NCBI GenBank assembly: GCA_017881705.1
Contig: JADGQP010000023.1
Span: 1-11,623 of the forward strand
Direction: 5' to 3'
Length of the DNA stretch: 11,623 nucleotides
From: Christensenellaceae bacterium
GTDB taxonomy: Bacteria; Bacillota; Clostridia; Christensenellales; Aristaeellaceae
The notes below the pieces were generated by a model. It was not told the origin of the DNA and ran no database searches. It was given only the letters and a program-made list of their open reading frames with translations. Position 1 is the stretch's first letter, and each line of letters opens with the position of its first letter. Positions 5,244 through 11,623 of this stretch are shown here, piece by piece. A program made the position numbers and the translations under genes.

Positions 5244-6422
5244 TTATGCTCCTAATATCGTACGGATCAGGTCGCGGTTCAGGCAGCTCAAATGGCCGGT
5301 TCTTTGTTCGCTCGCGCCGCTGTTGAGCGATGCGAAACCATCCCCATCATCGTTAAAAAACACGCCGTTGACCGCGCCGTAGGCAAACCCCTGGTGCCCG
5401 TAGAGCTTTCGGGAATACACGGCGGGATCGTTAAGCGTCAGCAGCCCCATGCCGTGGCTCATCCGCACGGCGGGGTCCGGCCAACTGGACACGGGTGTTT
5501 TCATCTGCTCAACGGCGGCAGGGGATAGGAATGGTTTGCCGTCGTACATTCCGCTATGGATCAGCGGTAACGTCAGGCGCGCCAACCCTTCGGCGGTTAC
5601 GAACAACCCGCCGGAAGCCAGCAGGTAATGAGTTAGCGGGTCAGGCGCACCTAGCGGCACTGCCGACCGCACTCTTTGCGCGGCGTCGAAAGCGGGCGCG
5701 CGGGAGGGCGGCAGTACGCGGTAATCGTCGGCCAGGGAAGCGCCCGCAAGCGATGCCAGGTCGAACGTTGCCTGCGCGCCCAGAGGCTTAAACAGCTTGC
5801 GCTGGGCCAGCGTTTCCAGCGTTTCGCCAAAACGCTTCTCCAGCAGGCAGCCGATCAACCCCGCAGCAAAATTACTGTAACGGAATGTCTCAAACGGCTT
5901 GCGAAGGCTATAACTCCGCGCGTCGGCCAGTATATCGTCGGCGGATACGGGGGATTGGTAGGAACTGTAATACAGCGGTGAATCCACAATGCCGGAGGTA
6001 TGGCTCAGTAGCGAAGCAAGCGGAATGGGCATATCCGGGAAAAACGGGTTGCGAATGGGCGTTCCCCAAAACGCTGAGATATCCTCGTTTACGTCTAAAA
6101 GACCCAGGGTCTGCAAGCGCATCACCAGCAAAGTGCAGGCCATTTTGGCAATCGATGCCGTGCGAAAGTAAGTGCCTGAGTTCACCTCAACCGCAGGTGA
6201 AAGAGAAGCAAAGCCGAATGTGTACGTTTCCGCGAGCGTGCCCTTGCGAACGAGCTGTACGCAGCCGCCGACCGCACGTGCGCGTTTTAACGCTGCCGCA
6301 AGCGGGGCAGAGAGATCCGTTTCGGTTTGTACGTTTAAGTGCACAGTTTTCCAGCGGGAGCGCAGGCCAAACAGCGGCAGCGCCAGACCGTACAGGGCAT
6401 TTTTACGTTCGCCTATGGGCAT
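5244..6422 (-). CDS. Serine hydrolase of the beta-lactamase class C / penicillin-binding-like family
   Basis: The 392-residue protein has the active-site set of the family: SIAK (Ser90, Lys93; SxxK), LLSHTSG (138-144), YSN (182-184; YxN) and HQG (343-345), which replaces the KTG triad of true beta-lactamases. Members act as D,D-peptidases, esterases or peptide hydrolases; the substrate cannot be told from sequence. The N-terminus has only a short hydrophobic stretch (about 9-20) and no cleavage site I can see, so export is uncertain. The ATG at 6420-6422 overlaps the lgt stop by 10 bases and has AGGAGG at 6430-6435, so its translation is coupled to lgt. It need not confer antibiotic resistance; most chromosomal HxG members have not been shown to. 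Confidence 0.85.
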   Translation of the reverse strand: MPIGERKNALYGLALPLFGLRSRWKTVHLNVQTETDLSAPLAAALKRARAVGGCVQLVRKGTLAETYTFGFASLSPAVEVNSGTYFRTASIAKMACTLLVMRLQTLGLLDVNEDISAFWGTPIRNPFFPDMPIPLASLLSHTSGIVDSPLYYSSYQSPVSADDILADARSYSLRKPFETFRYSNFAAGLIGCLLEKRFGETLETLAQRKLFKPLGAQATFDLASLAGASLADDYRVLPPSRAPAFDAAQRVRSAVPLGAPDPLTHYLLASGGLFVTAEGLARLTLPLIHSGMYDGKPFLSPAAVEQMKTPVSSWPDPAVRMSHGMGLLTLNDPAVYSRKLYGHQGFAYGAVNGVFFNDDGDGFASLNSGASEQRTGHLSCLNRDLIRTILGA

Positions 6423-7513
6423 TTCGTTTCCTCCTGCCGCAGCGGCTCAACAGCACTTACGGTTAGCCGTGAATAGGGAAGCGCCAGATACGGTGGAATC
6501 GACAGACCGGCGTACACAAAATACGGCGACCGCCAAAGCGAACCAAGGTTAAAACAGAGAAGCGCAACGTATACCGCGAGATCTGCCGCGAGCCAGATTT
6601 TTGAAAGCCAAGGCGCATCACGGTTGATTAACAGACAGATAAGCAAACTGATATACAGCGATATGGTGAGCACCACGCCCCAGCCCCATTGCGCAAGCAT
6701 CGGCCGCGCGAATGCCAGCATGCACGCAAGCAGCGATGCTACCCAGAGCGTGTCACCCTTCTGACGGGCCAGCCGCACCAGAAACACCGCCGCGGTCGCC
6801 ACGCACAGGGCGAGGCTTAGGTACTGACTCGCCCGAATACCGAACACATACAGGCTATCGGTGCGCAGCTGCTCCACCAGGAAACGGCCGCAGCCATAAA
6901 GCGCTATGTACCATATAAACAGGTCGCCGCGGCGCTTCATGCGCTTGCGGATGTTCCACAGCACAATAAAAACGCCTAAATCCCATACAGATTCGTAAAA
7001 AAATGTGGCTACGTGCCAAACCAGCGCGCTGTTTTCCTGTATCAACACGCCCGCGGGAAAAAATTGCCACGATGGGTTGGCGATGATTGGGCCGAACGCC
7101 TCGCGGTTAAAGTAGTTGCCCCAGCGGCCGATCGCCTGTGCCAGCATCAGCCCGGGCGCGGCGATATCCAAAAGCGCCGCGAAACTGCGCTTGCGGACGC
7201 GGCAATAAATCCATACGCCGAGCGCTCCGCCGATGATAGAGCCGTATACGGCGATGCCGCCTTCCCAGATGTAAAACGCCGATATCGGGTTTTTCGCAAA
7301 CTCATCCAGCGACATCAGCACATAATAAAGCCGCGCGCCCACAATACCGCACGGCACGGCAACCAGCGTCATGTCCAACATCGAGTCCTTGGGCAGGGCC
7401 AGCCGCTTTTCTTCACGCGTGCCCAGCAGGTACGCCAGGAATATGCCGGATACCATCAGCACGCTATACCAGGGAAGGGAGCCGAAAATATACCGGCTGT
7501 ACGGAATCGCCAA
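6413..7513 (-). CDS. lgt: Prolipoprotein diacylglyceryl transferase with long C-terminal membrane extension
   Basis: Lgt moves a diacylglyceryl group from phosphatidylglycerol to the lipobox cysteine of prolipoproteins in the cytoplasmic membrane. The signature GRWGNYFNREAFG is at 129-141 (Arg130, Asn133, Glu138). FFYESVWDL and YGCGRFLVEQLR (Arg210) follow, and membrane helices lie near 14-31, 45-66 and 85-104. In the segment EGGIAVYGSIIGG, Tyr90 stands where the Escherichia coli enzyme has His103; I recall tyrosine being common here in Clostridia. At 366 residues it is about 80-100 longer than most Lgt proteins, and residues about 251-345 hold some four extra hydrophobic segments. The start is TTG (7511-7513): an in-frame TGA lies five codons upstream, no other start codon lies between, and GAGGGGG precedes it by 7 bases. 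Confidence 0.95.
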   Translation of the reverse strand: MAIPYSRYIFGSLPWYSVLMVSGIFLAYLLGTREEKRLALPKDSMLDMTLVAVPCGIVGARLYYVLMSLDEFAKNPISAFYIWEGGIAVYGSIIGGALGVWIYCRVRKRSFAALLDIAAPGLMLAQAIGRWGNYFNREAFGPIIANPSWQFFPAGVLIQENSALVWHVATFFYESVWDLGVFIVLWNIRKRMKRRGDLFIWYIALYGCGRFLVEQLRTDSLYVFGIRASQYLSLALCVATAAVFLVRLARQKGDTLWVASLLACMLAFARPMLAQWGWGVVLTISLYISLLICLLINRDAPWLSKIWLAADLAVYVALLCFNLGSLWRSPYFVYAGLSIPPYLALPYSRLTVSAVEPLRQEETKCP

Positions 7514-7556
7514 AGCCCGACCCCCTCATTAAAGATGGATAAACGGAGATACAAAT

Positions 7557-7585
7557 ATTATAAGCTCGCATTCGGGGACCGTCAA
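7557..7585 (-). promoter_or_regulatory. Promoter of lgt - serine hydrolase - recX
   Basis: On the minus strand TTGACG (7580-7585), a 17-base spacer and a perfect TATAAT (7557-7562) form a near-consensus sigma-A promoter. Transcription would start near 7550, giving a leader of about 37 bases before the lgt TTG. The -35 begins 9 bases after the TetR stop codon, so the lgt cluster need not depend on the exporter operon; I see no terminator between the two. Confidence 0.85.
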
Positions 7586-7594
7586 GGCGAAGGG

Positions 7595-8185
7595 TCAGCA
7601 TTCGCCGGAACGCCCCGGTTCGCTCAGCACACCTTCCCACAGAAGGTTCAGCACTTGCCGGAGCAACTGGCCGAAAGGAAGATCTACCTCGGCCTGTACC
7701 TGCGGCTGACAAAGGTGGGAAATAGCGCCGATGAGAACGTGGGCGATCAGCGTTGCGTTTGCGTCCTGACGAAAAATGCCTGCCTCTTTGCCTTCGCGGA
7801 TAATCCGTTTGAGGTTGTTCAAAATCAACCGGCGGCGACTTTCCTCAATTTTCGCGTACGCTTCGGGCGCGCTTCGCTGCACATCCGCAAGCGCGGCAGG
7901 GTTAATGCCGGATACAAAACGCACCACCGGCTCCAGAAAACGCGCCGCTTTATCGCGGGGTGAAAGCGTCGGATCGTCCAGCACACTTTCGATTACTGCG
8001 TTAATCTGCGCGGTCATGCTTTCCACGCAACTGAGGAGCAACGCATCTTTTGAGGGAAAATAACGGTACAGAGTCGCCTTGCCGATACCGCATTCCTGTG
8101 CGATCTGCTCGGTGGAAACGTTGGAATATCCCAGCGAAGTAAACAGCTTCAGCGCTCCGCTTAGAATACGTTCTTTCATCTCCAT
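7595..8185 (-). CDS. TetR/AcrR-family transcriptional regulator
   Basis: The 196-residue protein starts with the TetR DNA-binding domain: KERILSGALKLFTSLGYSNVS, then the helix-turn-helix STEQIAQECGIGKATLYRYF (24-43) and PSKDALL. The rest (about 55-196) is the variable helical ligand-binding and dimerisation domain, which I cannot assign to a ligand. The ATG at 8183-8185 has GGAGG upstream and lies 2 bases after the permease stop, so it is the last gene of the exporter operon and most simply its local repressor, released by an exported or toxic compound. That role is inference from position; a candidate operator overlaps the operon promoter near 10090-10113. Confidence 0.93.
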   Translation of the reverse strand: MEMKERILSGALKLFTSLGYSNVSTEQIAQECGIGKATLYRYFPSKDALLLSCVESMTAQINAVIESVLDDPTLSPRDKAARFLEPVVRFVSGINPAALADVQRSAPEAYAKIEESRRRLILNNLKRIIREGKEAGIFRQDANATLIAHVLIGAISHLCQPQVQAEVDLPFGQLLRQVLNLLWEGVLSEPGRSGEC

Positions 8186-8187
8186 GG

Positions 8188-9309
8188 CTATATCCTCCGA
8201 TACTTTTTAAGCGCCAGAGTGTTCAGCACTAAAAAGACGACGACGTAACCAAGCAGCACCAGCAAATCCGGCCAGATGGACGAAAACCCTAAACCGCGAA
8301 GCGCCACGTCGTTGAGCGCGTTGGAAGCGTAGGTGAGTGGAAAGGCTGCGGATAACCAGGATACCCAAGCCGGAGCGCCGCGCAGGTTAAACAGACCGCA
8401 AAACAACACCTGTGGAACGATCACGATGGGAATAAACTGAAACATCTGCAGCTCGTTGCGCGCAAAGGCGGAAAGCAGCGTGCCCAGCGACAGTGAACCC
8501 GCCGCGAGCAACAGGTTAATCAGCATCACCAGCGCGAAATCCCCTTTAAGCGTCACCTTGAGCAAACCAACCATATATGCCTGAACCATCAACGTTTGCA
8601 GACACACGAAAACACCGAAACCCAGGAAGTACCCAAGCACGATTTCACAGCGTTTAACGGGGGTGGCCAGAAGCCGTTCCAGCGTGCCGGTAGTGCGTTC
8701 CCGCAGAAAGGCAACGCCTGCCAGCAGAAACACGAAGAAGAAGATAAAGAAACCCATCAACAGCGGCGAAATGCCATCAAAGGCCGAAGTGTCCGCGGAA
8801 CCATTGAGATAAGTGAAACTTACGCCCACCTGCGGGAGGGTCAGTTCGCCAGCAGAGGCCGCGGATGCGCCCTGCGCGCCCGAAGCGTGAGCCAGAAGCG
8901 CCTGAACCTGCGCCCGCACATCTTCGACAGTCTGTTTGCGGGTGTATGTCGCCGTCGCCGAAGCTACCGCTTTTTGCACGCTCATAGTTACGGAAGCCTC
9001 CGTACCTTCCACGTAAACGGTCAGGTTGGGTTCCGCATAGACCGCAACGGCGTCGGTATTCCTCGCCTTGAGCGTTTGCAGCGCCGCGTTAAGGTCGCTT
9101 GCCGGGGTGGTTTCCGCTTCCTGCGACAAGACTGTTGTCCATTCCGCTGGAAGGGATACGGTTGTAATACGCGGTTTCATTACGGGGGTATTCAGTACGG
9201 TGTAAAGCAAAAACAACACCAGAAGCGGCGCGACGAACATGAGCGCCATCGTGCGGCGATCTTTCAGAATCTGCCTTGCTACGCGGCCCGCGACAATGAA
9301 ACTGCGCAT
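8188..9309 (-). CDS. ABC-2 type transporter permease
   Basis: The 373-residue membrane protein has the ABC-2 exporter layout. One helix lies near the N-terminus (about 21-39), then a long extracytoplasmic domain (about 40-180) and five more helices (about 181-202, 224-247, 256-281, 290-309, 345-367). The cytoplasmic segment RERTTGTLERLLATPVKR (203-220) is the typical coupling region of DrrB/YhfS-like permeases. It presumably dimerises and exports a drug, lipid or peptide with the ATPase encoded just upstream. The ATG at 9307-9309 follows AAGGAGTG by about 8 bases and lies 1 base after the ATPase stop. An in-frame ATG 35 codons upstream is rejected because it lies inside the ATPase gene. Confidence 0.93.
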   Translation of the reverse strand: MRSFIVAGRVARQILKDRRTMALMFVAPLLVLFLLYTVLNTPVMKPRITTVSLPAEWTTVLSQEAETTPASDLNAALQTLKARNTDAVAVYAEPNLTVYVEGTEASVTMSVQKAVASATATYTRKQTVEDVRAQVQALLAHASGAQGASAASAGELTLPQVGVSFTYLNGSADTSAFDGISPLLMGFFIFFFVFLLAGVAFLRERTTGTLERLLATPVKRCEIVLGYFLGFGVFVCLQTLMVQAYMVGLLKVTLKGDFALVMLINLLLAAGSLSLGTLLSAFARNELQMFQFIPIVIVPQVLFCGLFNLRGAPAWVSWLSAAFPLTYASNALNDVALRGLGFSSIWPDLLVLLGYVVVFLVLNTLALKKYRRI

Positions 9310-9310
9310 G

Positions 9311-10051
9311 TTAGTCACACTCCTTTGCAGCTTCACCGCTGAAGTGTAAAAAAGCATCCTCAAGGGTAGCGGTGCCGGAAAGGGATAACAGTTCCGAAAC
9401 GGAACCGTCCGCAATCAGGCGGCCTTCGCGAATCATCAGCAGACGATCGCAGCGTGCAGCCTCATCCATTACGTGCGTTGTGGCAAGCAGGGTACAGCCG
9501 CTCGCCTTCAACGCGGTGAACTCATCCCAGAATTTTCGGCGAAGCACGGGGTCGATTCCTACCGTCGGTTCGTCCAGCATAAGCAGGGGCGGGTGATTCA
9601 CCAGTGCAATGGCCAGCGAAAGCCTGCGCCTCATGCCGCCGGAGAAATCACGGATCGACTTTCCCGTTTCCTTGTCCAGACCCACAAAATTGAGCAGTTC
9701 TTTTGCCCGCACCCTCGCGGCTGCGGTACGCATGCCGGAAAGCCTGGCGTAGAACAGCAGGTGATCCGTTGCGGTAAGATCGTCGTACAGCGCGTCATTC
9801 TGGGCCATGTAGCCTATAGCGGCCATTGCCGACAGCGAGGGAACCGGCTGGCCGAACACAGTGACAGACCCCGCCTGAAAGGGCGTAATGCCCATGATCG
9901 CCTTGACCAGCGTTGTTTTCCCGGAACCGGACGGCCCCAGCACACCGACAATTCGACCCCTGGGAATCGCAACGTTCAGACATGGTAAAACCACTTGCCT
10001 GCCGTAACCAACCTGCAGCCCCGTAATTTGGATCGCATACCCGGCTTGCAT
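9311..10051 (-). CDS. ABC transporter ATP-binding protein (exporter subunit)
   Basis: The 246-residue protein is a complete nucleotide-binding domain: Walker A GPSGSGKTT (39-47), Q-loop Gln84 in YMAQND, signature FSGGM (136-140), Walker B LLMLDEP (156-162) and H-loop His193. Energised by ATP hydrolysis at the inner face of the membrane, it drives the ABC-2 permease encoded 1 base downstream. The sequence is closest to the DrrA/YbhF type of exporter ATPases; substrates of such systems vary widely. The ATG at 10049-10051 is chosen because GGGAG lies 8 bases upstream. A 13-codon in-frame extension to 10090 would be highly hydrophobic, unlike the family, and would overlap the promoter's -10 area. 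Confidence 0.95.
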   Translation of the reverse strand: MQAGYAIQITGLQVGYGRQVVLPCLNVAIPRGRIVGVLGPSGSGKTTLVKAIMGITPFQAGSVTVFGQPVPSLSAMAAIGYMAQNDALYDDLTATDHLLFYARLSGMRTAAARVRAKELLNFVGLDKETGKSIRDFSGGMRRRLSLAIALVNHPPLLMLDEPTVGIDPVLRRKFWDEFTALKASGCTLLATTHVMDEAARCDRLLMIREGRLIADGSVSELLSLSGTATLEDAFLHFSGEAAKECD

Positions 10052-10089
10052 CAAACCATCTCCCAGTATTAATAGAACTAACAAGACCA

Positions 10090-10113
10090 ATACAGTACCA
10101 ATGATATCAGTAT
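10090..10113. promoter_or_regulatory. Candidate operator for the TetR regulator
   Basis: A 24-base imperfect inverted repeat has outer half-sites ATACAG (plus strand, 10090-10095) and CAGTAT (10108-10113). Reverse complementing the first gives CTGTAT, which differs from CAGTAT at one position. The 8-base palindrome TGATATCA lies inside at 10102-10109. It overlaps the putative -10 of the exporter promoter, where a TetR repressor would typically bind. No binding data exist for it. Confidence 0.4.
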
Positions 10114-10127
10114 AGCACCGTTGTCAA
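10101..10127 (-). promoter_or_regulatory. Putative promoter of the ABC exporter-TetR operon
   Basis: On the minus strand a perfect TTGACA (10122-10127) is followed after 15 bases by TATCAT (10101-10106). The spacer is 2 bases shorter than ideal, which may mean weak basal expression or an activator/repressor-tuned promoter. Transcription would start near 10094, about 43 bases before the ATPase ATG. Confidence 0.55.
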
Positions 10128-10224
10128 GTTTTTCGCGCTTTGATTACCCTGTGGCTGGGCGGGCGCAGACCCTCGCAAGGCAGCGGCTCCACAGCGTTCA
10201 TTCCCAAAAAGTAACGCGATAGTA

Positions 10225-10253
10225 TTGCGAATTGAGCAAATACAATGTATAAT
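10225..10253 (+). promoter_or_regulatory. Promoter of ppdK
   Basis: TTGCGA (10225-10230; 4 of 6 matches), a 17-base spacer and a perfect TATAAT (10248-10253). Transcription would start near 10260, giving a leader of about 66 bases. The stretch between this and the exporter promoter (10128-10224) holds no gene or strong hairpin that I can see. Confidence 0.7.
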
Positions 10254-10325
10254 TGTCGGGATATAGTAGGATCAGAACAGATAGACTGTGTCTGGCCTCA
10301 AAACCAACGGGAGGAAGGCAAACTC

Positions 10326-11623
10326 ATGACAAAGTATGTATACCTTTTCAAAGAGGGTAACGCGAACATGCGCGAACTGTTGGGCGGCAAGGGCGCGAAC
10401 CTCGCCGAGATGACCAACATCGGCCTGCCGGTACCCCAGGGCTTTACCGTGACCACCGAAGCGTGCACGCGGTACTATGAAGACGGCCAAAAGATCGCTG
10501 ACGACATTATGGCGCAGATCAACGCCGCCCTGTCGGAGACGGAAAAAGTCTGCGGCAAGACCTTCGGCGACATGGAAAAACCCTTTCTGGTGTCCGTACG
10601 TTCCGGCGCGCGCGCTTCCATGCCCGGCATGATGGATACCATCCTCAACCTGGGCCTTACCGACGTGGCTGTAAAAGCTCTGGCAAAACAGACCGGCAAT
10701 GAGCGTTTCGCCTACGACAGCTACCGCCGCTTTATCCAGATGTTCTCCGACGTGGTAATGGAGATTAAAAAGAGCTACTTTGAAGGCGCGCTGGACGAAG
10801 TGAAAGCCTCAAAGGGCGCAAAGTACGATACCGACCTGAACGCCGACGACCTCAAAGAAGTCGTTAAGAAGTTCAAGGCTATTTATCTGCGCGAAAAAGG
10901 CGTGGAATTCCCTCAGGATCCCCGCGTACAGCTTCTGGAATCCATCAAAGCCGTTTTCCGCAGCTGGGATAACCCGCGCGCCATCTACTACCGCCGCATG
11001 AACGACATCCCCGGCAACTGGGGCACCGCCGTAAACGTGCAAAGCATGGTGTTCGGCAACATGGGTGAGGACAGCGGCACCGGCGTAGCCTTTACGCGCA
11101 ACCCTTCCACCGGCGAAAAGAAGCTCTACGGCGAGTTCCTCATGAACGCGCAGGGCGAGGACGTGGTAGCCGGCATCCGTACGCCGCAGCCCATTGCCAC
11201 GCTGGAAAGCACCCAGCCGGAAGTTTACGCCAGCTTTGTGAAGATTGCCCAGACGCTGGAGAACCATTACCGCGATATGCAGGATATGGAGTTCACCATC
11301 GAGCACGGCAAACTGTTCATGCTGCAGACCCGTAACGGCAAACGTACCGCCGGCGCGGCGCTGAAGATCGCCGTGGATCTGGTGGACGAGAAAATGCAGA
11401 CCACCGAAGAAGCCGTGATGAAGGTGGAGCCCAAGCAGTTGGATACCCTGCTGCACCCCAACTTTGATCCCATCGCGCTCAAGAAAGCCGAAGTCATTGC
11501 CAAAGGCCTCAACGCCTCTCCGGGCGCGGGTACCGGTAAAATCTACTTTACCGCCGAAGATGCCGCCGCGGCCGCAGGCCATGGTATCGCCGTGGTGCTT
11601 GTGCGCGAGGAAACCACGCCGGA
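10326..11623 (+). CDS. ppdK: Pyruvate phosphate dikinase, N-terminal part
   Basis: PpdK interconverts pyruvate, ATP and phosphate with phosphoenolpyruvate, AMP and pyrophosphate; in anaerobes it often works in glycolysis with pyrophosphate. About 432 codons are visible, roughly half of the usual ~880, and the gene runs off the right edge. It starts MTKYVYLFKEGNANMRELLGG and carries the ATP-grasp motifs LLGGKGANLAEM (18-29), RSGARASMPGMMDT (from 92), GNMGEDSGTGVAFTRNPSTG and LQTRNGKR (about 333-340). The swivelling phosphohistidine domain begins at GLNASPGAGTGKIYF. The catalytic histidine motif (TSHAAVVAR in the family) should lie just past the edge, so activity cannot be confirmed. The ATG at 10326 follows GGGAGGAAGG (10310-10317 region). 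It is divergent from the exporter operon; no functional tie is evident. Confidence 0.97.
   Translation, partial: MTKYVYLFKEGNANMRELLGGKGANLAEMTNIGLPVPQGFTVTTEACTRYYEDGQKIADDIMAQINAALSETEKVCGKTFGDMEKPFLVSVRSGARASMPGMMDTILNLGLTDVAVKALAKQTGNERFAYDSYRRFIQMFSDVVMEIKKSYFEGALDEVKASKGAKYDTDLNADDLKEVVKKFKAIYLREKGVEFPQDPRVQLLESIKAVFRSWDNPRAIYYRRMNDIPGNWGTAVNVQSMVFGNMGEDSGTGVAFTRNPSTGEKKLYGEFLMNAQGEDVVAGIRTPQPIATLESTQPEVYASFVKIAQTLENHYRDMQDMEFTIEHGKLFMLQTRNGKRTAGAALKIAVDLVDEKMQTTEEAVMKVEPKQLDTLLHPNFDPIALKKAEVIAKGLNASPGAGTGKIYFTAEDAAAAAGHGIAVVLVREETTP

Noticed and set aside
5244..6422. Reading the serine hydrolase as a true class C beta-lactamase resistance gene
   Set aside because: The third motif is HQG instead of KTG, no clear signal peptide is visible, and it sits in a housekeeping operon; only the broader family can be supported.
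7013..7963. Plus-strand open frame of 316 codons across lgt and tetR
   Set aside because: It spans two real minus-strand genes and the lgt promoter, lacks motifs and has no plausible promoter or ribosome binding site.
8596..9342. Plus-strand open frame of 248 codons opposite the permease gene
   Set aside because: The composition is that of a shadow frame, it has no motif, and the minus-strand permease is unmistakable.
10128..10224. Possible small gene, riboswitch or leader between the exporter and ppdK promoters
   Set aside because: No start codon with a ribosome binding site, no strong stem and no recognisable aptamer core were found.
10809..11582. Minus-strand open frame of 257 codons opposite ppdK
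   Set aside because: It is rich in His and Gly with no domain, a typical shadow of a GC-rich conserved gene; ppdK motifs on the plus strand cover the whole stretch.

Overview
The window is ordinary bacterial chromosome. It is GC-rich (mid-50s percent by eye) with strong AGGAGG-type ribosome binding sites and sigma-A-like promoters. The content points to Bacillota, probably a GC-rich Clostridia lineage. It has remA and an RqcH-type protein, the yicC-remA-gmk-rpoZ-coaBC order (equivalent to yloC-ylzA-gmk-yloH-yloI of Bacillus subtilis), CCA-encoded tRNAs and a pyruvate phosphate dikinase. The genus cannot be named from sequence alone.

Layout. (1) At 1-300, minus strand, lies the first part of rqcH, running off the left edge. 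(2) A divergent intergenic region (301-468) holds promoters for rqcH and for the plus-strand operon. (3) At 469-3667 is a tight five-gene operon: yicC (ribonuclease family), remA (DNA-binding regulator), gmk (guanylate kinase), rpoZ (RNA polymerase omega) and coaBC (coenzyme A synthesis). It ends in an intrinsic terminator. (4) At 3748-4273 is a tRNA operon with its own consensus promoter: Val(UAC), Asp(GUC), Phe(GAA), Gly(GCC), Cys(GCA). (5) At 4274-4604 is a gene-free stretch with small GC hairpins and a ~78-base repeat present twice, each copy ending in a near-identical terminator. The second copy probably serves converging transcripts. (6) At 4605-7513, minus strand, is lgt - serine hydrolase - recX, transcribed from a strong promoter just upstream of lgt. 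(7) At 7595-10051, minus strand, is an ABC exporter operon (ATPase, ABC-2 permease, TetR regulator) whose promoter overlaps an imperfect inverted repeat. (8) From 10326 to the right edge is the first half of ppdK on the plus strand, divergent from the exporter.

The left block couples RNA and translation maintenance with nucleotide and cofactor supply. The right block is envelope-related (lipoprotein lipidation, a penicillin-binding-like hydrolase, an exporter) plus recX and central carbon metabolism. I see no phage, transposon, CRISPR or defence system, and no convincing undescribed system. The points most worth a second look are the long membrane-embedded C-terminal extension on Lgt, the duplicated terminator unit, the likely TetR operator, and the end of the coaBC operon where priA is often found.
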